Shown here: positions 52,057 through 61,028 of the stretch, piece after piece | Layout: each line of letters begins with the position of its first letter | Position numbering within the stretch: the first letter of the stretch is position 1 | Assembly (NCBI RefSeq): GCF_016735615.1 | Contig: NZ_JAERSF010000001.1 | Span: forward strand, 496,001-560,000 | DNA: 64,000 nt | Reading direction: 5' to 3' | Source of the DNA: Flavobacterium tagetis | Lineage (GTDB): Bacteria; Bacteroidota; Bacteroidia; Flavobacteriales; Flavobacteriaceae | The notes under the pieces: generated by a model | What the model saw: the letters and a program-made list of their open reading frames with translations, nothing else | Told to the model about the DNA's origin: nothing | Databases searched by the model: none | Made by a program: the position numbers and the translations under genes

Positions 52057-54819
52057 ATGCAGAAAAGTAAATCCAGATCAATCGTTTTTAAAATTGCGAA
52101 GTATTTCGGAATAACTTTCGCGGTTATTTTAGGATTATTATTTTTAACGCCTATCGTCTTTGAGGACCAAATTAAAGAGCAGATAAAGAAAACGGCGAAC
52201 GAAAGATTAAGCGCAGAACTAAATTATTCTGATGTTTCGGTGTCGTTTTTTCATCACTTCCCTTCGCTTACTTTAACCTTAGACAATTTAAGTCTGAATG
52301 GCTCAGCACCATATACAAACGAAAAATTCATTACTGCAAAAGAGGTTTCTTTCGGAATAAATGTGGCGAGTCTGATTTTCAGCAAATCGGTAAAAATTGA
52401 TCAGATTTATTTATCGGATTCTTTTATAAACGTAAAAGTAAATCCGGAAGGAGAAGCGAATTACAACATTTACAAATCACAAGAACAGGCTTCTAAAGCC
52501 AAGGACAGCAGTGACACTGCGCTTAAATTGGAACGAATCGAAATTTTAAACAGTAAAATTGTTTATGATGACAAATCGACTAAAGTCCATTTTGACGCAT
52601 ATGGATTCAATTATTTAGGAAAAGGAGATTTAAATAAAGCTGTTTTTGATTTATATTCTAAAGCAAACATCGAAAAATTAAATATCGTTTACGAAGATGA
52701 ACCTTATTTAATGAACAAAAAGGTTGATGCTGATTTGATTACAAAAGTAAACATCAACTCGCTTTCTTTCTTTTTCCAGCAAAACAACCTTAAAATCAAT
52801 CAGCTTTTGGTCGATTTTAAAGGAAAATTTGATATTTTGAAAGACGGCTACAATATGGATTTTGTTATTAAATCTAATAACAGCAAACTTTATGATGTCT
52901 TTACAGCGCTACCGCCAAAATACATAACATGGCTTTCTAAAACAGATTTAAAAGGAAATACAAATCTGTTGCTGACTTTAAAAGGTAAATATATTACTTC
53001 TGAAAATATCGCTCCTGATCTGGATTTGGATGTAAAAGTAACTGACGGTTTTGTCAATTATAACAAAAGCGCATTTCCGGTTTCAAATTTAAATTTAGAT
53101 ATCAAAACAACTGTTCCCTCTCTAAATCCAGATTTGGTAATTGTGGATGCCAAAAACTTATCGTTAAACATTAATCAGGATTATTTAAAATCGAAATTCT
53201 TGGTTAAAGGTGTAAACACGCCGGATATTAATGCTGATTTTAAAGCCAAAATTGATCTTGAAAAATTAATGAAGGCACTTGGAATTCCTGATATTGAATT
53301 AAAAGGAACTTTAGCTGGCGATGTAAAAGCAAACGGAATCTTTGACCAGAAAAACAAGCGTTTTCCTGTTACAAACGGAACTCTTAATTTGGATAATGGA
53401 TATTTAAAAACTCCATATTATCCAAACCCAATTACTGATATTACGATTAAATCGAAAATCGAAAACCAGAAAGGAACATTTGCAGATTTGAAAGTAAGCT
53501 TAACGCCAACTCAATTTACTTTTGAAGGCAAACCTGTTTTTGTACAGGCTGATTTAAGCAATTTTGATGATTTGAGTTATGATGTAAAAGCTAAAGGCGA
53601 ATTAGACATTAACAGAATTTATAAAGTTTTCTCGCAAAAAGGTCTTGATCTTGATGGTTTTGTAAAAGCCGATGTATCTTTAAAAGGAAAACAAAGCGAT
53701 GCCGAAAAAGGAAATTACAGCAAATTAAACAACAAGGGAACGCTAGAATTAAGAAATATCGGAATTGCTTCTGAATATCTTCCTAAGAAATTCATCATCA
53801 AAGAAGGAATTTTCAAAATCAATCAGGATAAAATGTCTTTCAATAATTTCCTTGCTGCATACGGGCAATCTGATTTTAAATTGAATGGATATTTACAGAA
53901 CGTTTTCAATTATGTAATGACTAATACTGGTGTTTTAAAAGGTTCTTTCAAAGTTACTTCGCGATATATCAATGTTGACGAATTCATGTCTAGAGTAGAC
54001 CCTAACACACCTGTAACACAGACTTCTGCTCCAAAAACCGAAACAAAACCATCTGAAAACACTCAGACTGGCGTTATTATTATTCCAACCAATTTAAACT
54101 TACAATTGATCGCCAATGCTCAAAAAGTATATTTTGACAAATTAAATCTTCAGAATGCAACTGGAAATCTAACCATGAAAAATGGCAAATTGACTATGCA
54201 GAATACTGGTTTTAATTTAATTGGATGCAACGTTTCAATGAATGCCAACTACCAAGCTATAACACCGCAAAAAGCCAATTTTGATTACGCCATAAAAGCT
54301 ACAGATTTTGATATTAAAAGAGCCTATAACGAAGTCGAAGTTTTTAGAAAAATGGCAAGTGCTGCCGAAAAAGCACAAGGAATCGTTTCTTTAGATTACC
54401 AATTAAAAGGCCGTTTAAACGGAAATATGGATCCTGTTTACCCTTCTCTTGTCGGTGGCGGAACTCTTTCTGTAAAAGATGTAAAAGTGAGAGGTTTGAA
54501 AATGTTTAATGCTGTAAGCAAACAAACAAATTCTGAGTCTATGAAAAATCCAGATCTTTCTAAAGTTGACATCAAAACAACAGTTAAGAACAATATCATA
54601 ACCGTAGAACGCTTTAAATTTAAGTTTGCAGGCTTTAGACCAAGAATTGAAGGAACAACAAGCTTAGACGGAAAATTAAACTTAAAAATGCGTTTAGGAC
54701 TTCCTCCTTTTGGTATTTTCGGAATTCCATTAACTGTTACTGGAACTCAAGATAATCCTAAAGTAAAAGTGGGCAAGAAAACAGAAGATTTAGAAGAAAC
54801 CAAGGATACTGAGGAATAA
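52057..54819 (+). CDS. AsmA-family envelope protein, 920 aa
   Basis: Large envelope protein with a single N-terminal membrane anchor (YFGITFAVILGLLFLTPIVF) and a long beta-rich periplasmic region made of repeating AsmA/TamB-like segments (SLTLTLDNLSLNGSAPY, NGTLNLDNGYLKTPYYPNPI, PVYPSLVGGGTLSVKDVKVR). AsmA-like proteins are thought to carry phospholipids between membranes or to affect outer-membrane protein assembly. Here the topology and repeats support the family, but no direct function. An acidic tail (KKTEDLEETKDTEE) closes the protein. A strong terminator follows. It probably shares a message with miaE. Confidence 0.88.
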   Translation: MQKSKSRSIVFKIAKYFGITFAVILGLLFLTPIVFEDQIKEQIKKTANERLSAELNYSDVSVSFFHHFPSLTLTLDNLSLNGSAPYTNEKFITAKEVSFGINVASLIFSKSVKIDQIYLSDSFINVKVNPEGEANYNIYKSQEQASKAKDSSDTALKLERIEILNSKIVYDDKSTKVHFDAYGFNYLGKGDLNKAVFDLYSKANIEKLNIVYEDEPYLMNKKVDADLITKVNINSLSFFFQQNNLKINQLLVDFKGKFDILKDGYNMDFVIKSNNSKLYDVFTALPPKYITWLSKTDLKGNTNLLLTLKGKYITSENIAPDLDLDVKVTDGFVNYNKSAFPVSNLNLDIKTTVPSLNPDLVIVDAKNLSLNINQDYLKSKFLVKGVNTPDINADFKAKIDLEKLMKALGIPDIELKGTLAGDVKANGIFDQKNKRFPVTNGTLNLDNGYLKTPYYPNPITDITIKSKIENQKGTFADLKVSLTPTQFTFEGKPVFVQADLSNFDDLSYDVKAKGELDINRIYKVFSQKGLDLDGFVKADVSLKGKQSDAEKGNYSKLNNKGTLELRNIGIASEYLPKKFIIKEGIFKINQDKMSFNNFLAAYGQSDFKLNGYLQNVFNYVMTNTGVLKGSFKVTSRYINVDEFMSRVDPNTPVTQTSAPKTETKPSENTQTGVIIIPTNLNLQLIANAQKVYFDKLNLQNATGNLTMKNGKLTMQNTGFNLIGCNVSMNANYQAITPQKANFDYAIKATDFDIKRAYNEVEVFRKMASAAEKAQGIVSLDYQLKGRLNGNMDPVYPSLVGGGTLSVKDVKVRGLKMFNAVSKQTNSESMKNPDLSKVDIKTTVKNNIITVERFKFKFAGFRPRIEGTTSLDGKLNLKMRLGLPPFGIFGIPLTVTGTQDNPKVKVGKKTEDLEETKDTEE

Positions 54820-54867
54820 AATCCTAAATTAAAAAATTCCAAATTCCAAACTGGATCTCTACATACC

Positions 54868-54908
54868 AACCTTTGTCAAAGTTTTGAACTTTGACAAAGG
54901 TTTTTTCT
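54868..54908 (+). terminator. Terminator after the AsmA-like gene
   Basis: AACCTTTGTCAAAGTT (54868-54883) pairs perfectly with AACTTTGACAAAGGTT (54887-54902), followed by a T-run. The loop-proximal sequence recurs in the terminator at 60789. Confidence 0.93.
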
Positions 54909-54919
54909 TTTCCAGAAAA

Positions 54920-56215
54920 TTAAACTATAAATATCTGCTTCGAAACATACAAAATTCCTTTACCCATCAACCATAACAACAAAGCTAAACCAAGCAATTT
55001 CCAAGCCCAACCTCTTCCCCTTTTCCAATTTGAGAAAAAAGAAAAAGCTTCCATGTACTTTATTATTACAAACAGGGTTGATCCTATAATAGCAAACCAA
55101 ATAACTTCGTTTAACTGAAAATAAAACCCATACATTAAAACGGCACTAAGAAAAAGTAACGCAACCAATTGTATAAAATAATAGTTTCTTGAACTGTATT
55201 TATGATTCATTTTTAACGATAAAACTAAAAATGACAAAATCAATAAACTTACTAGAGCGGAAATAATATTATAAAAAATAAGATTTTCTTGCAGCGCCAA
55301 TACTATCGTGACAACAACCGCAACAACAGTACAGGCCGCTAGAGAATTAATACTTCTATCTCTATAATCTTCTTTATGAAAGGGAAATAAAATAGGATAA
55401 ATATACTTTTCTAAAGAGCGCCAGAAAGGCAAAGCATAAACCGCAGCGATTCCTGATAAAACCACTTCATAATTATAAAAAACATCGGCAGGAACTTTAT
55501 ACAACACATATAAAAGCGCAAGTGTAACTATAAAAGCCGGAAAACATATCGTTTTTATGGTTTCCCAAGAATCTTTGCCCCAAAAGTTATTTTCTATTTC
55601 ATAAACATACTTCTTAATCCAGTATTCCTTTGTAAACAAAGCCGTAGACTGGCTCCATAATAAAAACAAACCTAGATGAATAATTACAGTTCGCAATACA
55701 AATTCTTCAACAATACAGCCATAAATTATGCACACTACTCCAATTAAAAGCAATTCAAGAGTTAACAAAACAGGTGAAAACAGAATTTTTAATACTGGCG
55801 CAATATGATGAACTAAAAACTGAATGAGCAGACTCCAATATCTTTTAAACAAAGCAACGACAGCACAAATAGCAATAAATGCAGAAAGATAAAACATCCA
55901 ATTGGTCAACAATTGCGTCTGCATCCACAATTGTACAGCAGAATCTTTTTGAGGAGTATAAATAATATCTGAATTTATGAAAACCTCTTTTGCTAATTCA
56001 TCTCTTAGATCATTAGATAAACTAGGAAACTCATTTTTATGCGCGTTCCAAAACTGATCCGTGTTGAAACCATTCTTTTTTAGAACTTCAAATTCATACA
56101 GAACATTTTTATGCTCATTGTTTAGCGAATTCAAATAAATGGCAGTACTATCCGATAGAACTTTACCGTAAGTGTTTATACAGAATAAAAGGGCAAATAA
56201 GAATATTTTTTTCAA
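54920..56215 (-). CDS. Polytopic membrane protein of unknown function, 431 aa
   Basis: I do not recognise this protein. It has a signal-like N-terminus (FLFALLFCINTYGK) and a hydrophilic region of about 80 residues (possibly periplasmic, KNGFNTDQFWNAHKNEFPSL). Some nine or ten hydrophobic helices follow (for example WMFYLSAFIAICAVVALF, ICFPAFIVTLALLYVLY, LLILSFLVLSL). The polar loops are rich in Lys, Tyr and Trp, and no transporter or enzyme motif stands out. The gene is single, convergent to the AsmA-like gene and followed by its terminator region. Inner-membrane location is confident; function is open. Confidence 0.75.
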   Translation of the reverse strand: MKKIFLFALLFCINTYGKVLSDSTAIYLNSLNNEHKNVLYEFEVLKKNGFNTDQFWNAHKNEFPSLSNDLRDELAKEVFINSDIIYTPQKDSAVQLWMQTQLLTNWMFYLSAFIAICAVVALFKRYWSLLIQFLVHHIAPVLKILFSPVLLTLELLLIGVVCIIYGCIVEEFVLRTVIIHLGLFLLWSQSTALFTKEYWIKKYVYEIENNFWGKDSWETIKTICFPAFIVTLALLYVLYKVPADVFYNYEVVLSGIAAVYALPFWRSLEKYIYPILFPFHKEDYRDRSINSLAACTVVAVVVTIVLALQENLIFYNIISALVSLLILSFLVLSLKMNHKYSSRNYYFIQLVALLFLSAVLMYGFYFQLNEVIWFAIIGSTLFVIIKYMEAFSFFSNWKRGRGWAWKLLGLALLLWLMGKGILYVSKQIFIV

Positions 56216-56301
56216 CTTATACTTTTTAAAGAACTGAAGATATCTAATTATCCTCAGCCTTGCAAATGTATTTTTTTACTAAACCACCTTGAGTAAAAAA
56301 T

Positions 56302-56331
56302 AAAAAACCCGCTCTTTTCAGAACGGGTTTT
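56302..56331 (-). terminator. Terminator of the rplU-rpmA operon
   Basis: On the minus strand AAAACCCG (56331-56324) pairs with CGGGTTTT (56311-56304), followed by a T-run. Confidence 0.9.
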
Positions 56332-56354
56332 CTATAAAAAGTAATCTATGATTA

Positions 56355-56615
56355 TTATGCCTCGAATGGAATAATAGATACATAAGATTTGTTATCTCTT
56401 TTCTTTTGGAACTTAACAACTCCAGCAACTCTTGCGTGAAGAGTGTGATCTTTACTAATGTAAACGTTTTCACCTGGATTGTGTTTTGAACCTCTTTGTC
56501 TAACGATGATGTTACCAGCAATAGCAGCTTGACCACCATAAATCTTAACGCCTAGACGTTTTGATTCTGATTCTCTACCATTCTTCGAACTACCGACACC
56601 TTTCTTGTGAGCCAT
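56355..56615 (-). CDS. rpmA: 50S ribosomal protein L27, 86 aa
   Basis: Bacterial large-subunit protein near the peptidyl-transferase centre. The sequence is standard: [38 protein letters not shown] and HNPGENV. There is no N-terminal extension of the kind cleaved in some Firmicutes. It follows rplU by 24 bp in the same operon, the common arrangement. A terminator lies 24 bp past its stop. Confidence 0.97.
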
Positions 56616-56639
56616 GACGTATGAGTTTAAATATTGTTA

Positions 56640-57077
56640 TTATTCTTTAGTAGTCTCTTTTTTTGCTTTTGGAGCTGCTTTTTTTGCTTTTGGAGCTTCT
56701 ACTTCTTCAGTAGCTGCTTCTTCTGCTACAACTGCTTTTTTAGCTGCTGCTTTTTTAGTTCCTCCTGCTGCAGTAATACCTTCAATTACAATTTGAGTAA
56801 GATATTGTCTGTGACCATTTCTTTTTTTGTATCCTTTTCTTCTTTTCTTTTTGAAAACGATAACTTTATCTCCTTTTAAGTGTTGTAACACTTTAGCTTC
56901 TACTGAAGCACCTTCTATAGCTGGGGCGCCTAAAGTTACATTTCCATTGTCATCTAATAAAAGAACTTTGTCAAAAGAAACTTTTGAACCTTCTTCATTA
57001 GCTAAACGGTGAACATAAACCTTTAAGTCTTTGCTTACTTTAAATTGTTGCCCTGCTATCTCTACGATTGCATACAT
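56640..57077 (-). CDS. rplU: 50S ribosomal protein L21 with Ala/Lys-rich C-terminal tail, 145 aa
   Basis: First gene of the rplU-rpmA operon. Residues 1 to about 105 are a normal L21 (MYAIVEIAGQQFKV, KVLLLDDNGNVTLGAPAIEG, FKKKRRKGYKKRNGHRQYLT). About 40 further residues, rich in Ala, Lys and Glu (KKAAAKKAV, EEVEAPKAKK), extend the C-terminus; many Flavobacteriia have such a low-complexity tail. Rather than a fusion it looks like a disordered extension. The promoter match at 57108-57137 supports the chosen start. Confidence 0.96.
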   Translation of the reverse strand: MYAIVEIAGQQFKVSKDLKVYVHRLANEEGSKVSFDKVLLLDDNGNVTLGAPAIEGASVEAKVLQHLKGDKVIVFKKKRRKGYKKRNGHRQYLTQIVIEGITAAGGTKKAAAKKAVVAEEAATEEVEAPKAKKAAPKAKKETTKE

Positions 57078-57107
57078 ATCAAATTGATTTATTGAATTTT
57101 AAGGTTG

Positions 57108-57137
57108 CAAATATACAACTAATAATTTACTATGCAA
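57108..57137 (-). promoter_or_regulatory. Promoter of rplU-rpmA
   Basis: On the minus strand TTG (57137-57135), a 19-nt spacer and TATATTTG (57115-57108) match the Bacteroidota consensus exactly, 30 bp before the rplU start. It is one of the two clean promoter matches in the window. Confidence 0.75.
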
Positions 57138-57350
57138 CCCATAAAAGCAAAAATATTTTCACCTAAAAAAACCTTGTTTTTCAAGCATTTCCATACAGAA
57201 AACAAAATTAATTTAAAGTAAAAGATTGTTAAAATAGTATTTATTTGAAAACTATTCTGCAATTCCTAATTAAAAAAAACTATTTTTGGTGTAACCAAAA
57301 TCAACTCTTGTCTACCTACTATTGTTGATATTTTAAAATTATTAATCTTT

Positions 57351-58673
57351 ATGAAAAAATCAATAATGATGTTAAGTGCTGCATTAATGCTTGGCGGAGT
57401 GGCTCATGCCCAAAAAGTAGCTTTTGAAGAATACGATTTAGACAATGGACTGCATGTCATTTTACACAATGATCCCTCTGCTCCTGTTGTTATCACTTCG
57501 GTAATGTATCATGTTGGATCAAAAGACGAACGTCCTGACCGAACAGGTTTTGCACACTTCTTTGAACATTTATTATTTGAAGGAACCCAAAATATAAAAC
57601 GTGGAGAATGGATGAAAATCGTTACTGCAAATGGCGGAGTAAACAACGCCAATACCTCAGATGACAGAACGTATTATTATGAAGTTTTTCCTTCTAACAG
57701 TTTAGAATTAGGCTTGTGGATGGAGTCTGAAAGACTGATGCATCCTATCATCAATAAAATTGGTGTTGACACTCAGAATGAAGTCGTAAAAGAGGAGAAA
57801 AGAATGCGCTATGACAATCAGCCGTACGGAAATATTCTTCCTGAGGTCAAGAAGAACATGTTCAAAAAACATCCTTACAGATGGACTACTATTGGTTCTA
57901 TGAAGGATTTGGATGCTGCAACTCTTGAAGAATTTCAAGCTTTCAACAAAAAATTCTACACTCCAAACAATGCTGTTTTAGTCGTTGCTGGAGATTTCGA
58001 AAAAACAAAAACAAAAGAATGGATCCAGAAATACTTTGGTCCAATTCCGAAAGGCGAAGAAGTTAAAAAACAAACTTATGTTGAAGATCCGATTACGCAG
58101 CCAATCACAGCCACTTATGAAGATCCAAACATTCAGATTCCAATGGTTGTTGCTTCTTACAGAACACCTTCAATGAAAACAAGAGATGCAAGAGTTTTAG
58201 ATCTAATTTCTTCTTATTTAAGTGATGGAAAAAGCTCTAAGCTTTACAAAAAAATAGTTGACGACAAAAAAATGGCGTTACAGATTGGTGCAGTTGGATT
58301 TAGCCAAGAAGATTACGGAATGTACATTCTTTATGGTTTGCCAATGGCTCCCTATACAATTAATGACATCTTAAAGGAAATGGACGAGGAAATTGTAAAA
58401 ATCCAAACTGATCTTATTTCTGAAAAAGATTACGAAAAATTACAAAACAAATTCGATAACAATTACGTAAACGCCAATTCAAGCGTAGAAGGAATTGCAG
58501 AAAATCTTGCTTCATACTATTTACTTTATGGCGACGTCAATTTAATCAATACTGAAATTGACATCTATCATTCTATTACAAGAGAAGAAATCAGAGAAGT
58601 TGCCAAGAAGTATTTGAACCCAAATCAGCGTTTGATTTTAGATTATATTCCGACAGCCAAATCTCAAAACTAA
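57351..58673 (+). CDS. M16-family zinc peptidase, catalytic subunit, 440 aa
   Basis: M16B metallopeptidase with a signal peptide (GGVAHAQK), so periplasmic. The inverted zinc motif HFFEH at residues 69-73 (His69, Glu72, His73) is intact, with a downstream Glu in NEVVKEEKRM. The gene for the second M16 protein begins 12 bp after the stop. Paired M16B proteins usually work as an active and an inactive half that together enclose peptides. A -7 element TATTTTTG lies at 57281-57288 without a clear TTG upstream. The substrate is unknown. Confidence 0.93.
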   Translation: MKKSIMMLSAALMLGGVAHAQKVAFEEYDLDNGLHVILHNDPSAPVVITSVMYHVGSKDERPDRTGFAHFFEHLLFEGTQNIKRGEWMKIVTANGGVNNANTSDDRTYYYEVFPSNSLELGLWMESERLMHPIINKIGVDTQNEVVKEEKRMRYDNQPYGNILPEVKKNMFKKHPYRWTTIGSMKDLDAATLEEFQAFNKKFYTPNNAVLVVAGDFEKTKTKEWIQKYFGPIPKGEEVKKQTYVEDPITQPITATYEDPNIQIPMVVASYRTPSMKTRDARVLDLISSYLSDGKSSKLYKKIVDDKKMALQIGAVGFSQEDYGMYILYGLPMAPYTINDILKEMDEEIVKIQTDLISEKDYEKLQNKFDNNYVNANSSVEGIAENLASYYLLYGDVNLINTEIDIYHSITREEIREVAKKYLNPNQRLILDYIPTAKSQN

Positions 58674-58685
58674 GAATATCGAATC

Positions 58686-60734
58686 ATGAAAAAAATACAT
58701 ACTTTTTTAATCCTTATTTTCCTAACTGGAATTATGCAAGCACAAGATCGTCCACAACCCAAACCAGGAAATGCTCCAGTAGTCAACATCAAAAAACCGC
58801 AGACCTTTGTTTTATCAAACGGAATGAAGGTTTTAGTTGTTGAAAACCACAAATTACCTAGAGTGAGCTATACACTTACTTTGGATAATGCTCCTTTTAC
58901 TGAAGGCAATAAAAAAGGGGTTGATGAATTGACCAGCAGTTTAATCGGAAACGGAACTAAAAAAACAACTAAAGAAGCTTTTAATGAAGAAATTGATTTT
59001 TACGGAGCTAACATCAATTTCACTTCTCAAGGCGCTTACGCAAGTACATTATCAAAATATTCGGGACGTGTTTTAGAACTTTTGGCAGAAGGAGCATTAC
59101 AGCCAAATTTTACTCAGGCAGAATTTGACAAAGAAAAAGCAAAACTTTTAGAAGGTTTAAAAGCCGACGAAAAAAGTGTTCCTGCCATTTCAAATAGAGT
59201 TGTAGATGTTTTGGCTTTTGGAAAAAATCATCCCGCGGGAGAATACCTTTCTGAAGAGACTGTAAAAAATGTTACGCTTGCAGATGTTCAAAACAATTAC
59301 AACACTTATTTCGTTCCAGAAAATGCTTATTTGGTCGTTATTGGCGATGTTAAATTTAAAGATGTAAAAACAGCTGTTGAAAAATTATTCAGCGGATGGA
59401 AAAAGCAAGCTGCGCCAAAAAACACTTATCCAAATCCGACAAACGTTTCAAACTTACAAATAGATTTTGTTGACGTACCAAATGCAGTTCAATCTGAAAT
59501 TTCATTGGTAAACACTGTAAATTTAAGAATGAGCGATCCTGATTTTTTCCCTGCTGTTATTGCAAATCAGATTCTTGGAGGCGATTTTAATAGTTATTTA
59601 AACATGAATCTTCGTGAGCAACATGCGTGGACTTACGGAGCAAATTCAAGTATTGGAAGCGGAAAATATGTCACTAAATTTAAAGCATCTTCTGCTGTAA
59701 GAAATACGGTTACAGATAGCGCAGTGGTACAATTTGTAAAAGAAATTAAAAGAATCAGAACAGAAAGAGTCGATCCAGAAGTTTTAAGAAACGTAAAAGC
59801 AGGTTATATAGGAAGATTTGTAATGCAGGTAGAAAAACCTCAAGCTGTTGCACGTTACGCCTTAAATATTGAAACAGAAAAGCTTCCTGCTGATTTCTAC
59901 GAAAAATACATTCAAACCATTAATAATGTTACTGCAGACGATATTTACCGCGTTGCCAACAAATACTTTTTATTGGACAATATGCGAATTGTTATTGTTG
60001 GAAAAGGTACAGATGTAATTCCTGGTTTAGAAAAATTACAAATTCCAATTTCCTATTTCGACAAATACGGAAATCCAGTTGAAAAACCTTCAACAAAAAA
60101 AGAAGCGCCAAAAGATATTAGTGCAAAAACGGTTTTCGAAAACTACATTAACGCTATTGGCGGAGAAAAAGCGGTTACAGCTGTTAAAACATTATACATG
60201 AATGGCTCAACAACAATTCCACAAGCTCCTACTCCATTGACTTTTACATCTAAATTAGATTCAAAAGGAAAAATGATGGTTTCACTTTCTATGGGAACTA
60301 TGAATTTAATGAAACAAGTTGTTAACGAAAAAGGCGCTTACGTTGAACAGCAAGGACAAAGAAAAAACCTTGAAGGTGAAGATTTAGCCGAAATGAAAGC
60401 TAATGCAGCTCCATTTGAAGAACTGCAACTTGTAAAAAGAACTGATCTTAAAGTGGAAGGAATCGAACCAATCAATGGAAGCGATGCTTACGTAATTAAA
60501 GATGGTAAAACAAAATATTATTACGATGTTAAATCAGGCTTAAAAACTGCTGAATCTAAAGTTCGTGAACAAGCTGGAAAATCAGTTGAACAAATCACTA
60601 ATTTTAATGATTACAAAGAAGTAAAAGGCGTTAAGGTTCCTTTTAACCTAGTTCAGAATGTTGGATTTGAATTAGACATTAAAATGTCTGACATCAAGAT
60701 TAACGAAGGAGTTTCTGAAAAAGATTTTCTTTAA
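58686..60734 (+). CDS. M16-family non-catalytic partner with a LolA-like C-terminal domain, 682 aa
   Basis: Second half of an M16B pair. The signal peptide (GIMQAQ) indicates export. Two M16 domains are present but the HxxEH motif is absent: the matching region reads APFTEGNKKGVDELTSSLIG, so this subunit is probably inactive. The RP-type substrate-binding segment is retained (NLREQHAWTYGANSSIGSG). Residues about 480-680 form an extra domain (NYINAIGGEKAVTAVKTLYM, EQITNFNDYKEVKGVKVPFN) resembling LolA-like lipoprotein-sorting folds of Bacteroidota. It is coupled to the catalytic gene by a 12-bp gap. Confidence 0.9.
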   Translation: MKKIHTFLILIFLTGIMQAQDRPQPKPGNAPVVNIKKPQTFVLSNGMKVLVVENHKLPRVSYTLTLDNAPFTEGNKKGVDELTSSLIGNGTKKTTKEAFNEEIDFYGANINFTSQGAYASTLSKYSGRVLELLAEGALQPNFTQAEFDKEKAKLLEGLKADEKSVPAISNRVVDVLAFGKNHPAGEYLSEETVKNVTLADVQNNYNTYFVPENAYLVVIGDVKFKDVKTAVEKLFSGWKKQAAPKNTYPNPTNVSNLQIDFVDVPNAVQSEISLVNTVNLRMSDPDFFPAVIANQILGGDFNSYLNMNLREQHAWTYGANSSIGSGKYVTKFKASSAVRNTVTDSAVVQFVKEIKRIRTERVDPEVLRNVKAGYIGRFVMQVEKPQAVARYALNIETEKLPADFYEKYIQTINNVTADDIYRVANKYFLLDNMRIVIVGKGTDVIPGLEKLQIPISYFDKYGNPVEKPSTKKEAPKDISAKTVFENYINAIGGEKAVTAVKTLYMNGSTTIPQAPTPLTFTSKLDSKGKMMVSLSMGTMNLMKQVVNEKGAYVEQQGQRKNLEGEDLAEMKANAAPFEELQLVKRTDLKVEGIEPINGSDAYVIKDGKTKYYYDVKSGLKTAESKVREQAGKSVEQITNFNDYKEVKGVKVPFNLVQNVGFELDIKMSDIKINEGVSEKDFL

Positions 60735-60788
60735 GATACTAAGGTTCTGAGATACTAAGACACTAAGTCCCTAAGTGTTTAAGATTTT

Positions 60789-60830
60789 AAGGCTTTGTCA
60801 AAGTTCGAAACTTTGACAAAGCCTTTTTTT
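60789..60830 (+). terminator. Terminator after the M16 pair
   Basis: AAGGCTTTGTCAAAGTT (60789-60805) pairs perfectly with AACTTTGACAAAGCCTT (60809-60825), followed by T. It shares the TTTGTCAAAGTT/AACTTTGACAAA core with the terminator at 54868. Just upstream, 60733-60780 holds degenerate repeats of GATACTAAG. Confidence 0.93.
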
Positions 60831-60889
60831 ATTTACTAAGTTCTGTTAGGCTCAATGATTTGGTACTATTAAGAAAAAAGCCTCTCTTT

Positions 60890-60977
60890 TGTCAGGCTGA
60901 GCCCTTCGTTCCTCAGGATAAACTCCATCGAAGCCCCATTCCAATTGGCGCGCCCTTCGACTTCGCTCAGGGCGACA
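60890..60977. repeat. Imperfect palindromic intergenic repeat
   Basis: Left part TGTCAGGCTGAGCCCTTCG and right part CTTCGCTCAGGGCGACA are imperfect inverted copies around a CATCGAAGCCCC centre. The element is GC-richer than its surroundings, has no coding frame and lies between the M16 terminator and the EamA gene. The sequence style (CCTTCGACTTCGCTCAGG) suggests a dispersed repeat present elsewhere in the genome. Confidence 0.65.
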
Positions 60978-61028
60978 TACATATCAGATTACATTTTACC
61001 TTTTACAAGTTACATTTCACAATTCAAA

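Noticed and set aside
60733..60788. Degenerate GATACTAAG repeats before the M16 terminator considered as a CRISPR-like array
   Set aside because: Units are short, irregular and directly adjacent without spacers, and there are no cas genes.
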